Positions 15,460 through 22,507 of a stretch of DNA of 64,000 bases are shown here, piece by piece (position 1 is the first letter of the stretch; each line of letters opens with the position of its first letter). Source of the stretch: Desulfovibrio sp. Fe33 (GTDB lineage: Bacteria; Desulfobacterota; Desulfovibrionia; Desulfovibrionales; Desulfovibrionaceae); NCBI RefSeq assembly GCF_028532725.1, contig NZ_JAQKGU010000002.1, forward strand, positions 124,001-188,000. The letters are read 5' to 3'. A program made the translations under genes and the position numbers. The notes under the pieces are model-generated. The model was given only the letters and a program-made list of their open reading frames with translations, was not told the origin of the DNA and did not search any database.

Positions 15460-16944
15460 CTAGTGTTGGCGAGCGAAGCCGAAGGCGGCAGGGCGCTTGG
15501 TCAGGCCCAGGGCGAGGACGAAGGTCACGGGCAGCAGGGACCAGCCGAGAATGAGGAGGTCCTGCTCCGAGTATCCGCCGTACGGGGTGCCCAAGTCGGT
15601 GATGACGTTCATGACGAAGGAGTAGCCGAGCACGGCCACGGTGACGAGTTTGAGGCACAGCTTCCAGGCGGTGCCGACCTGGAAGTCGGAAACCGCGTTG
15701 ACGTGCGCGTTGAGCTCGTCAAGACCGACGATGTAGCTCATCAGCACAATCTCCGCCAGGGCGAGGCCGAGGATGCAGAGGTTGTTGACGAAGTGGTCGA
15801 CGATATCGAGGATGAGCAGTCCGCCGCCCGTGGTGAAGACCAGGGTGAGGACGTAGCCCAGCAGGCAGACCATGGAAGCGGTCCGCTTGCGGCTCATGCC
15901 GAACTTGTCGATGAAGGACGAGCTGACGGCCTCGACGATGGAGATGTGCGAGCTCACTCCAGCCATGGTCAGGCAGAGGAAGAAGAGGGTGCCGACGAAC
16001 ACCGGCGCGGGCATGGTGTTGATGGCCGCGGGGATGGTGATGAAGGCGAGCCCGACGCCGGCTCCGGCCACTTCGGAGATGTCCTGGCCGGTGGCGTGGG
16101 CCATGTTGCCGAGCACGGAGAAGATCATCACGCCCGCCAACAGGGAGAAGCCGCAGTTGATGAACACGGTCATGGCCGCGTTGTTGCTGATGTCCGACTC
16201 CTTGGGCAGGTAGCTGGAGTAGGCCAGCATGATGGAGAAGCCGATGGACAGGGAGAAGAATATCTGGCCGTAGGCGTCAGCCCAGACCGAGAAGTCGGCC
16301 AGCTTGGAGAAGTCGGGGTGGAAAAGGTAGTTCAGCCCCGAGATGGCGCCGGGCAGGTTGATGACACGGGCGATGAGCACGATCACGAGCAGGAAGAGCA
16401 AGGGAATCAGAATCTTGCACGCCCGCTCAATGCCCTTGCGTACGCCCGAGGTGATGGCCAGCCAGGTGATGCCCCAGGCCAGGGTGCAGGCTGCGAGGAT
16501 GGGCCACTGGATGGAGCCCAGATGCAGCGGAGAATCGGTCAGGCCCAGGTAGTCGCCGAAGAAGAACGCCTTGGGATCGCTGCCCCAGGAAACGTCCAGG
16601 GCGAAGACGGTGTAGTTGATGGTCCAGCCGATGACCGCCACGTAGTAGATGGAGATGACAAGGGCGACCATGACCTGCATCCAGCCGAGCCATTCCCATT
16701 TTTCACCCAGGGCACGGAAAACCTTGGGTGCGGAACCTCGATACTTCTGGCCCATGCCGAACTCGAGGATCATGAAGGGAATGCCCGCGGTGAGCAGGGC
16801 GAAAATGTAGGGGATGAGAAAGGCGCCGCCGCCGTTCTCGTAAGCCATGTAGGGGAAACGCCAAATGTTCCCCAGTCCGATAGCGGACCCGACCGCGGCC
16901 AGCACGAAACCGGCGCGGGAGCCCCACTGTTCACGTTGAGACAT
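15460..16944 (-). CDS. Sodium:neurotransmitter symporter (NSS) family amino-acid transporter
   Basis: 494 residues with twelve predicted membrane segments. The N-terminus has the NSS signature: RAGFVLAAVGSAIGLGNIWRFPYMAYENGGGAFL contains the unwound TM1 region that forms the Na1/Na2 and substrate sites, followed by QKYRGSAP. It imports amino acids with Na+. A downstream MetS-type subunit points to MetP-like methionine/alanine transport. The upstream leader is about 200 nt and contains two hairpins. Assignment to the family is certain; the substrate is inferred from the neighbour. Confidence 0.9.
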   Translation of the reverse strand: MSQREQWGSRAGFVLAAVGSAIGLGNIWRFPYMAYENGGGAFLIPYIFALLTAGIPFMILEFGMGQKYRGSAPKVFRALGEKWEWLGWMQVMVALVISIYYVAVIGWTINYTVFALDVSWGSDPKAFFFGDYLGLTDSPLHLGSIQWPILAACTLAWGITWLAITSGVRKGIERACKILIPLLFLLVIVLIARVINLPGAISGLNYLFHPDFSKLADFSVWADAYGQIFFSLSIGFSIMLAYSSYLPKESDISNNAAMTVFINCGFSLLAGVMIFSVLGNMAHATGQDISEVAGAGVGLAFITIPAAINTMPAPVFVGTLFFLCLTMAGVSSHISIVEAVSSSFIDKFGMSRKRTASMVCLLGYVLTLVFTTGGGLLILDIVDHFVNNLCILGLALAEIVLMSYIVGLDELNAHVNAVSDFQVGTAWKLCLKLVTVAVLGYSFVMNVITDLGTPYGGYSEQDLLILGWSLLPVTFVLALGLTKRPAAFGFARQH

Positions 16945-17289
16945 AGTTCACCTGCGATTTTTTAGCGTACGCCGCACAGCCGCGTGCGGCTTCCGTGTAG
17001 CGGAAGGGTGCCCCCCCAGAACCCGGATGGAGAAAAAGAGAACGGGACGGCCCTTGCAGGCGTCCCTCACCCTTTGTCCGCGAACGGATTGTTGTATAAA
17101 AGCGGTATGTCTGTATGACAAATTAACTCGGCTGTCTACTTTCAACAGGGGGTTTTGCCGGGGAAAATTCGATTTTTGCGGGTAAAAAGGGAAGTTTTCA
17201 TGGTTTTTTCGGGTGAAAAACCGAAAAAAACGCTTTCAAGACTCCCGCGCGGGCCGAAAATCGGCTTTTGGGCCCGCGCAGGCGGTCTC
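16945..17289 (-). other. Gene-free leader/intergenic stretch upstream of the NSS gene
   Basis: On the minus strand this holds a likely promoter zone (TTGAAAGTAGAC, then TTTGTCATACAGACA) followed by two strong stem-loops: GCCGCAC/GTGCGGC and CTTCCG/CGGAAG. At its right end is a hairpin GCGCGGGCC/GGCCCGCGC (17247-17279) just after the DsrE-like gene that could end its transcript. I found no riboswitch class that fits. Confidence 0.4.
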
Positions 17290-17631
17290 CTAGAATGTCA
17301 GGATGGTGTAGCCCTTGTCCATGTAGGCGGCCATGGACGGATGGCCGGACATGTCGTCGAGCAGGGGCATCCCGGAAGCCTTCACCGCGTCGAGTACGCC
17401 CAGTTTGGACGAGCACGCCTTGCACGCGCCCGCCACGAGTCCCGCCTGCCTGGCCTTTTGATAGAGCGCGTGGAACGGGTTTTCCGGTTTTTCCAGCTCG
17501 GGCACGAGCTTCACCGCCGCGCCCTCGAAGACGATGATCGCCTCCTTGTCCCTGTCCTTCATGTCCAGCGCGTTGAGCAGGACGTGGACGAAACACATCA
17601 GTTCGCCGTTGAACGCATAAAGACAATACAT
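17290..17631 (-). CDS. DsrE-like small cytoplasmic protein
   Basis: 113 residues. The start MYCLYAFNGELM is preceded by GGAGC at a good distance. The protein has an alpha/beta DsrE/DsrF-like pattern: an early strand and helix, a central IVFEGAAVKLVPEL, then a cysteine pair GACKACSSKLGVLDAV and a C-terminal YMDKGYTILTF. In DsrE-type proteins a cysteine in this area carries persulfide sulfur or senses redox state. The role here is unproven. It lies downstream of the peroxiredoxin, from which it is separated by a terminator and a dispersed repeat. Confidence 0.6.
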   Translation of the reverse strand: MYCLYAFNGELMCFVHVLLNALDMKDRDKEAIIVFEGAAVKLVPELEKPENPFHALYQKARQAGLVAGACKACSSKLGVLDAVKASGMPLLDDMSGHPSMAAYMDKGYTILTF

Positions 17632-17667
17632 GGTCGCTCCTTGTTTTGCCGGGTCCCCCCGAAAAGG

Positions 17668-17850
17668 GACCAATATTATTAACTTCCCGCTTTCGCGCCA
17701 GGACGCCGCAGAGCGAAAAATCCCGCGCCGAAGGCGCTTACAAGGGATGCAAGGGGGCGAACCCTTGCCCGCCGGAGGCGAAATCATCGACTATCGCCGC
17801 GAAGCGGCTTTCAACGCCTGATTCCCTCTTCAGGGAGTCAGGGGTAGTTC
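17668..17850 (+). repeat. Dispersed structured intergenic repeat, copy A
   Basis: This copy shares a near-identical core with the copies at 19371, 25138, 25341 and (diverged) 56885. Core landmarks in order are GAGCGAAAAA, the hairpin GCGCC-GAA-GGCGC, GGGATGCAAGGG, CCCTTGCCCGCCGGAGGCG, then CGCCGCGAAGCGGC and TTTCAAC. Several self-complementary arms would fold into consecutive stem-loops if transcribed. It sits between the peroxiredoxin terminator and the DsrE-like gene. Confidence 0.85.
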
Positions 17851-17851
17851 T

Positions 17852-17887
17852 GAAAAAAACAGGCCCTCCGACGGTAGCCGGAGGGCC
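17852..17887 (-). terminator. Rho-independent terminator of the selenoperoxiredoxin gene
   Basis: GGCCCTCCG/CGGAGGGCC stem with an 8-nt loop; read leftward it ends in a seven-T run. Confidence 0.9.
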
Positions 17888-17907
17888 GATGTATGGTCAA
17901 ATTCGAT

Positions 17908-18630
17908 TTAGTCGAAGGCCATGGAGACTTTCCACTCCTGCCAGACCTTGCCCACCAGGGCCGGGCCGGGATTGAGTACCGGTTTGCCCGGCCTCCAGCC
18001 GGAAGGCGTGGCCTTGGTGCCCTTGGATTCGCGCACCAGTTGGAACGCCTGAATCTGGCGCAGGGTTTCATTGACGTTGCGGCCTACGGGCGGGGTCAGG
18101 ACTTCGAAGGCCTGTACCACGCCGTCGGGATCGATGAGGAAGCGGCCGCGCACGTCGACGCCGCCCGCGTTATCGTAAACGCCGTACTGGGTGCCCACCG
18201 CGCCGCCGCCGTCGGACAGCATGGGGAAGGGAACCTTGCCTCGGGTAATCATCTTGGAAAGTTCGTGGTCCACCCACATTTTGTGCACGAACATGGAATC
18301 GGTGGACATGGACAGGACCTGGACGCCCAGCTTCTCGAATTCTTCGTTCTTTTCCGCGACCGCGGAAATCTCGGTCGCTCAAACGAACGTGAAGTCACCG
18401 GGATAGAAGCACAGGACGACCCACTGTCCGAGATATTCCGAGAGGGTGACGGAACCGAACAGGCCGTCGATGTAGGCGGGGGCGGTAAAATCTGGGGCCT
18501 TCTGGCCGACGCGGATCATGGAGCCTCCTTCTGGTTTGGCGGTTGGAGTCGGGGCCTGCTCCTCGGGCTGAGAGGGGGCCGCCACCTTGGGGGCGGGACG
18601 CTCGCACGAGGGATCTTTGATTTCAGGCAT
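17908..18630 (-). CDS. prxU: Selenocysteine-containing peroxiredoxin (AhpC/TSA family), in-frame TGA at the peroxidatic position
   Basis: The reading frame is continuous through a single TGA (18379-18381). The protein reads [13 protein letters not shown], where ordinary peroxiredoxins have FV-C-PTEI, so the TGA falls exactly on the peroxidatic cysteine. A SECIS-like hairpin follows. With the first start the protein has 240 residues (Sec84). A second start, [11 protein letters not shown] at 18519, has a stronger AGGAGG and gives 203 residues with Sec47, the usual peroxiredoxin position. The first start adds a Pro/Ala-rich 37-residue extension with one Cys. The C-terminal resolving cysteine is absent: the region reads [10 protein letters not shown], where 2-Cys enzymes have VCPAxW. 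It should reduce peroxides in the cytoplasm. It has its own promoter and terminator. Confidence 0.88.
18351..18378 (-). other. SECIS-like element directing Sec insertion
   Basis: Downstream of the TGA, after 10 nt, TTTCCGC pairs perfectly with GCGGAAA around the 4-nt loop GGTC. The loop starts 17 nt after the TGA and opens with G. This fits the known bacterial pattern (apical loop 16-37 nt after UGA, G at its start) and repeats the GGUC loop of E. coli fdhF. An alternative pairing, GCGACCG/CGGTCGC, overlaps it. Confidence 0.8.
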
Positions 18631-18684
18631 GATTGTCTCCTTTGTTTTTGGCAATTGATCAGCCTTTTCAAATCGACAAAACTG

Positions 18685-18712
18685 ATAATAGGTACTGCTA
18701 TGAAGATATCAA
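18685..18712 (-). promoter_or_regulatory. Promoter of the selenoperoxiredoxin gene
   Basis: On the minus strand, TTGATA and TATTAT (5/6 matches each) are separated by 16 bp, about 55 nt before the first start codon. The surrounding region is AT-rich; I see no clear PerR or OxyR box. Confidence 0.6.
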
Positions 18713-18801
18713 GCTATTTTTGAACATATGCCTAATTGTCGCAATGAGAGGCGAGGATCGGGAGAGGGGCGGCCGTCGGCCGCCGGAGAAACGGAGTGGA
18801 C

Positions 18802-19227
18802 TCAGCGGACGCCGCGTTTAATCAGGAAATCGGAGTATTGGGAGTCTGTTCCCTTCATGTGTTCCGTGGTCCAGTCGCGCAGGAATTCATAGACCGTCAG
18901 GTCCAGGCAGGAGGCGTTCCGCTCGTGCTCTCCGATGAGTTCGTGGACCTTGGTCGTCAGAACCTGGTGTTCGTATTGATGTTCGGCGAACAGGTCCTCG
19001 GGGTAGCCGTGTTCGAGCAGGAGCTGCTCTTCGTGGCCGAAATGATAGGTCGTGTAGTCGGCCAGTTCGTTCAGCACATCGCCCATGACGGTTTTTCCAA
19101 CGTCATCCATGATGGCCTGGAATAGCTTGTCGGTCAGGGCGATGAGCCGTTTGTGTTGCTCATCGATGGAGGGGACGCCCACGGAGAGCGATTCATACCA
19201 GTCCAGTCGGTGATTATCCGTCCGCAT
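18802..19227 (-). CDS. Bacteriohemerythrin
   Basis: 141 residues forming a four-helix hemerythrin domain. Di-iron ligands are visible in order: the N-terminal His in the YESLSVGVPSIDEQHKRL helix, YHFGHEEQLL (His and Glu), HQYEHQVL (His pair), and the C-terminal HMKGTDSQY (His and Asp). Hemerythrins bind O2 and are abundant in oxygen-tolerant sulfate reducers, where they may store or scavenge oxygen. The start at MRTDNH is preferred over a TTG two codons upstream; GAGG lies 9 nt away. It lies directly upstream of the peroxiredoxin gene but about 110 bp separate it from that promoter. Confidence 0.92.
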   Translation of the reverse strand: MRTDNHRLDWYESLSVGVPSIDEQHKRLIALTDKLFQAIMDDVGKTVMGDVLNELADYTTYHFGHEEQLLLEHGYPEDLFAEHQYEHQVLTTKVHELIGEHERNASCLDLTVYEFLRDWTTEHMKGTDSQYSDFLIKRGVR

Positions 19228-19370
19228 GTGCAATTTCCTCTTGAAAAGGGGATGAAATCAAATCCGCAGCGTTGTCACGTTGTGTCAGTGTGGATGCCGG
19301 TCGGGATGTATGGTGGAGTTGAGAATAGTTTGTGAAGAGGCGAAGAGGCAAGTGTTGCCGGCAAAAAAAA

Positions 19371-19540
19371 GGAGCTCCCCCCATCCTTGAGAGGAAAATC
19401 AGGCGTTGAAAGCCGCTTCGCGGCGATAGTCGATGATTTCGTCTCCGGCGGGCAAGGGCTCGCACCCTTGCATCCCATGTTTGCGTCTTCGGCGCGGGAT
19501 TTTTCGCTCTGCGGCGCCCTGGCGTGAAAGCGGGGAGTTG
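19371..19540 (-). repeat. Dispersed structured intergenic repeat, copy B
   Basis: The same element as copy A in inverted orientation; its core is nearly identical apart from single changes (for example GAAGACGC for GAAGGCGC). It begins directly at the tRNA-Pro terminator and fills the space towards the hemerythrin gene. Confidence 0.85.
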
Positions 19541-19569
19541 AAAAAAAGCCCCGGGAAATCCCGGGGCTT
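19541..19569 (-). terminator. Rho-independent terminator of tRNA-Pro
   Basis: AAGCCCCGGG/CCCGGGGCTT with a 4-nt loop, followed leftward by a run of T residues. Confidence 0.9.
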
Positions 19570-19577
19570 GATTCTTC

Positions 19578-19654
19578 TGGTCGGAGTGGAGGGATTTGAA
19601 CCCCCGGCATCCTGCTCCCAAAGCAGGCGCGCTACCAGTCTGCGCCACACTCCG
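19578..19654 (-). tRNA. tRNA-Pro (anticodon TGG)
   Basis: 77 nt including an encoded CCA. The acceptor stem CGGAGTG/CACTCCG is perfect with discriminator A. The D-arm GCGC/GCGC is present, the anticodon stem CCTGC/GCAGG encloses the loop TTTGGGA, and the T-loop reads TTCAAAT. The TGG anticodon reads CCA and, by wobble, other proline codons. Confidence 0.96.
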
Positions 19655-19869
19655 TCTATCGGTTTGAGGACTTCATCTCGCCCGGACGAAGCCGTGCGTA
19701 GCGGGGCGGACGGCGGTCAGGAACCGTTTCGCATCCGGCCGGGGCGGTCCTCAACCGTCCGTCCGGACTCGCGCTGTTGCGCGCGACCCCCCGCGAGGGT
19801 GAGCATACCTACTGAAAAAGTGGGCCGTTTGCAAGTCGGTCAGCCCAAATCGACTCCGTGGATGCGCTG

Positions 19870-20859
19870 TCAGCAGTCCGAGCACCTGCCGTCGCGGATG
19901 CCCCGCACGCGGGCCGAGAATCCGGAACGGTTGATGAGCTCCCTGCCGCAGCCGGGGCAGACGGTGTCCTGTTTGTTGGAGCCGGGCATGTTTCCGATGT
20001 AGACGTATTGAAGCCCCTTGGCCTTGCCCATGTCGTAGGCGGTTTCCAGCGAGTTGCCGGAGGTCGGCGGGGCGTCGGTCATCTTGTAGTCGGGGTGGAA
20101 CCGGGAGATGTGCCACGGCGTGTCGGTGCCGATTTCGCGGGCGAGGAAGTCCGTCAGCCGGTCCAGTTCGCCGGGCGAATCGTTTTTGCCGGGGATGAGC
20201 AGGGTGGTCACTTCAAGCCACCAGCCGAGCTCGTGCTTGATTTGCTTCAGGTTGTCGAGCACGGGCTGGAGCCGGGCTCCGGAGATGGCCTCGTAGAACG
20301 TTTCAGTGAAGCATTTGAGGTCCACGTTGATGGCGTCGATGTCCGGGCCGAGGGCGTCCAGGCATTCGCGGCTCATGAAGCCGTTGGAGACCATGATGTT
20401 CTTGAGTCCCCGTTCATGGGCCAGCCGGGCCGTGTCCTGCATCAGCTCGAAGAAGATGGTCGGCTCGGAGTAGGTATAGGAGATGGACGCGGCTTCGAGC
20501 CGGATGGCTTCCGCGACCAGGTCCTCGGGGGACATCTCCCGGCCCAGGATGGGACTGCCCGTGCGCGGCGGCTGGGACAGGGACCAGTTCTGGCAGAAGG
20601 TGCAGGACAGGTTGCAGCCCATGGTGGCGAAGGAGAAGGTCATGGAGCCGGGCAGGAAATGGTAGAGGGGCTTTTTTTCGACCGGGTCGAGATTCAGTGC
20701 GGCGACCTTGCCGTAGTTCAGGGAGAACAGGACGCCCTCCCTGTTCTCCCGCACACCGCACCGGCCTCGCCCGCCGGGCCTGATGGCGCAAAAATGGTTG
20801 CACAGCCTGCATTGGACCGCGCCGTCCTTGAGAGACTTCCACAGTCTGGCCTCGATCAT
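19870..20859 (-). CDS. amrS: AmmeMemoRadiSam system radical SAM enzyme (AmrS)
   Basis: 329 residues. The radical SAM motif CNLSCTFCQNW (CxxxCxxC) lies near residue 82, preceded by an N-terminal cysteine set CRLCNHFCAIRPGGRGRCGVREN and followed by a C-terminal zinc-knuckle-like CPGCGRELI...CSDC. This arrangement, with YTYSEPTIFFE and VDLKCF, is that of AmrS proteins, which are related to pyruvate formate-lyase activating enzyme. The AMMECR1 and Memo partner genes are not adjacent. GGAGG lies 8 nt before the ATG. A small exported-protein gene sits 16 nt upstream in the same operon. The reaction is unknown in the family. Confidence 0.85.
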   Translation of the reverse strand: MIEARLWKSLKDGAVQCRLCNHFCAIRPGGRGRCGVRENREGVLFSLNYGKVAALNLDPVEKKPLYHFLPGSMTFSFATMGCNLSCTFCQNWSLSQPPRTGSPILGREMSPEDLVAEAIRLEAASISYTYSEPTIFFELMQDTARLAHERGLKNIMVSNGFMSRECLDALGPDIDAINVDLKCFTETFYEAISGARLQPVLDNLKQIKHELGWWLEVTTLLIPGKNDSPGELDRLTDFLAREIGTDTPWHISRFHPDYKMTDAPPTSGNSLETAYDMGKAKGLQYVYIGNMPGSNKQDTVCPGCGRELINRSGFSARVRGIRDGRCSDC

Positions 20860-20875
20860 GGCGTCACCTCCGGAT

Positions 20876-21202
20876 TCACTTCTTCGGGGCAGTCTTGTCC
20901 CCGAGGTCGGGCCTTTCGTCGCGGGGCCAGGATACGTCGGGGTCGACGGCGATGATGACCTTGTCGTACCAGTCCGTCTCTTCCGTCTTCGGCTGGTGCG
21001 AGTCGATGGTCGAGTCGCCCGCCTCGTTGACGCCGAAGGTCGTCACTGGCTGTTCGCCCTCCACGGGCCGCGTGCCGAAGGTGTTGTCCTGGCGGTTCTT
21101 GGCCGTGTCCTCGTTCTTGAATTTGCTTTGGGCGGCTCCCGGAGCGGGCGTCAAAAGAGCAAGGGCCAGGGTCAGGACGGCCGGGACGATGAAAAGGCGC
21201 AT
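20876..21202 (-). CDS. Small exported hypothetical protein
   Basis: 108 residues. A clear signal peptide (MRLFIVPAVLTLALALLTP, cleavage about residue 24 after GAA) is followed by a hydrophilic, probably disordered chain rich in Asp, Glu, Lys and Thr, ending DKTAPKK. The mature part has no domain I recognise. It starts at GGAGGAAACC-ATG and runs into the Shine-Dalgarno region of amrS, so the two are translated from one message. A structural or regulatory link with AmrS is only suggested by the operon. Confidence 0.65.
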   Translation of the reverse strand: MRLFIVPAVLTLALALLTPAPGAAQSKFKNEDTAKNRQDNTFGTRPVEGEQPVTTFGVNEAGDSTIDSHQPKTEETDWYDKVIIAVDPDVSWPRDERPDLGDKTAPKK

Positions 21203-21353
21203 GGTTTCCTCCACGGCTAACGGTACTGTCACATTCATATATAATAGACACGGGATGCGGCCTTGGCAATGCAAATGGAAAGCCGTCCACTTGTTGCTTG
21301 AACTTGGTCCGCCTTCCATCTATAAGCGACCAAAGCCAACCGAGGAGAGACTC

Positions 21354-22415
21354 ATGAGCGACAGCGCCAAACGATCCCAGGCCTACACCGCTGCTGGTGT
21401 GGACATCGAGGCGGGCAACGAATTCGTCCGCCGTATCAAGGACATGGTAAAGTCCACTTTCACGCCCGGCGTAGCCACGGACATCGGCGGCTTCGGCGGC
21501 CTGTTCAAGCCCGAAATCTCGGGCATGGAAGCCCCCATGCTCGTTGCCGGAACCGACGGGGTGGGCACCAAGCTCAAGATAGCCTTCATGTTCGACAAGC
21601 ACGACACCGTGGGCATCGATCTGGTGGCCATGTCCGTCAACGACGTGCTCGTTCAGGGCGCGACCCCGCTTTTCTTTTTGGATTACTTCGCCACAGGCAA
21701 GCTGGAGCCCGGCGTGGCCGCCGAAGTGGTCTCCGGCGTGTGTGAAGGGTGCCGTCAGTCCGCCTGCGCCCTGCTCGGCGGCGAGACCGCCGAGATGCCC
21801 GGCTTCTACCCCGACGGCGAGTACGACCTTTCCGGTTTCGCCGTGGGCATGGTCGACACTCCGAAGCTCGTCACCGGCAAGGAGATCACGCCCGGCGACG
21901 TGCTCATCGGGCTGGCGTCCTCCGGCGTGCATTCCAACGGCTGGTCCCTGGTCCGCAAGCTCCTCGGCGAGTCCGGGCTGGACAAGGACGATATCTTTCC
22001 CGGTACGGAAAGGACCGTGGCCGAGGTGCTCATCGAGCCTACCCGAATCTACGTCAAGCCGGTTCTCGAACTCATGGAGTCCCTGCCCATCAAGGGTATG
22101 GTCCATGTCACCGGCGGCGGTTTCTACGACAACGTGCCCCGCATCCTTCCCGAGGATGTGGCCGCCACGGTGCAGTTCGGCTCCTGGGCCATGCTTCCGG
22201 TATTCGATTGGATCAAGAACCAGGGAGACCTTTCCTGGCCTGAAATGCTTCAGATTTTCAACTGCGGGATCGGCTACATCCTTATTGTCGACCCGGCGCA
22301 CGCCGACGAGGCCCTCGAGAAACTCGACGCCCGCGACGACGTCGAAGCGTACCGCATCGGCGAGATCACCAAACGCCAGGACGCCTCCGAACAGGTCGAA
22401 GTCGTTTTCCCGTAG
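21354..22415 (+). CDS. purM: Phosphoribosylformylglycinamidine cyclo-ligase (AIR synthetase)
   Basis: 353 residues, cytoplasmic. Closes the imidazole ring of FGAM with ATP to give AIR in purine synthesis. Family motifs are in order: AYTAAGVDIEAGN, GTDGVGTKLKIAF near residue 66, DLVAMSVNDVLVQGA, ALLGGETAEMPGFY near 141, GLASSGVHSNGWSLVR, and HVTGGGFYDNVPRIL near 252. Length matches the family. GGAG precedes the ATG at 8 nt. It is monocistronic, bounded by a strong terminator. Confidence 0.96.
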   Translation: MSDSAKRSQAYTAAGVDIEAGNEFVRRIKDMVKSTFTPGVATDIGGFGGLFKPEISGMEAPMLVAGTDGVGTKLKIAFMFDKHDTVGIDLVAMSVNDVLVQGATPLFFLDYFATGKLEPGVAAEVVSGVCEGCRQSACALLGGETAEMPGFYPDGEYDLSGFAVGMVDTPKLVTGKEITPGDVLIGLASSGVHSNGWSLVRKLLGESGLDKDDIFPGTERTVAEVLIEPTRIYVKPVLELMESLPIKGMVHVTGGGFYDNVPRILPEDVAATVQFGSWAMLPVFDWIKNQGDLSWPEMLQIFNCGIGYILIVDPAHADEALEKLDARDDVEAYRIGEITKRQDASEQVEVVFP

Positions 22416-22431
22416 GGATATTCCCATTGCC

Positions 22432-22466
22432 AAAAAAAGGCCGCTCCTGATGGAGCGGCCTTTTTT
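22432..22466. terminator. Bidirectional terminator (purM / radical SAM gene)
   Basis: GGCCGCTCC/GGAGCGGCC stem, TGAT loop, six T residues to the right and seven A residues to the left. Confidence 0.92.
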
Positions 22467-22507
22467 CGTTTCCGGCCCGCCGGTTGTCCCGGCGACGGAA
22501 ACCGTCC

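Noticed and set aside
16945-17160. Riboswitch upstream of the NSS transporter
   Set aside because: There are two plain stem-loops, but none of the conserved motifs of the SAM, glycine or lysine classes is present.
17290-17787. Longer protein beginning in the repeat, with an N-terminus like MISPPAGKGSPPCIPC
   Set aside because: The same translated string arises from every copy of the dispersed repeat; the real gene starts at the ATG with a Shine-Dalgarno sequence at 17631.
18379-18381. Nonsense mutation making the peroxiredoxin a pseudogene
   Set aside because: It is the only stop, it falls exactly on the peroxidatic residue, the flanking protein is well conserved, and a SECIS-like hairpin follows.
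19578-19870. Integration site at tRNA-Pro
   Set aside because: No integrase gene or duplicated tRNA end is found in the window; what follows the tRNA is its terminator and a dispersed repeat.
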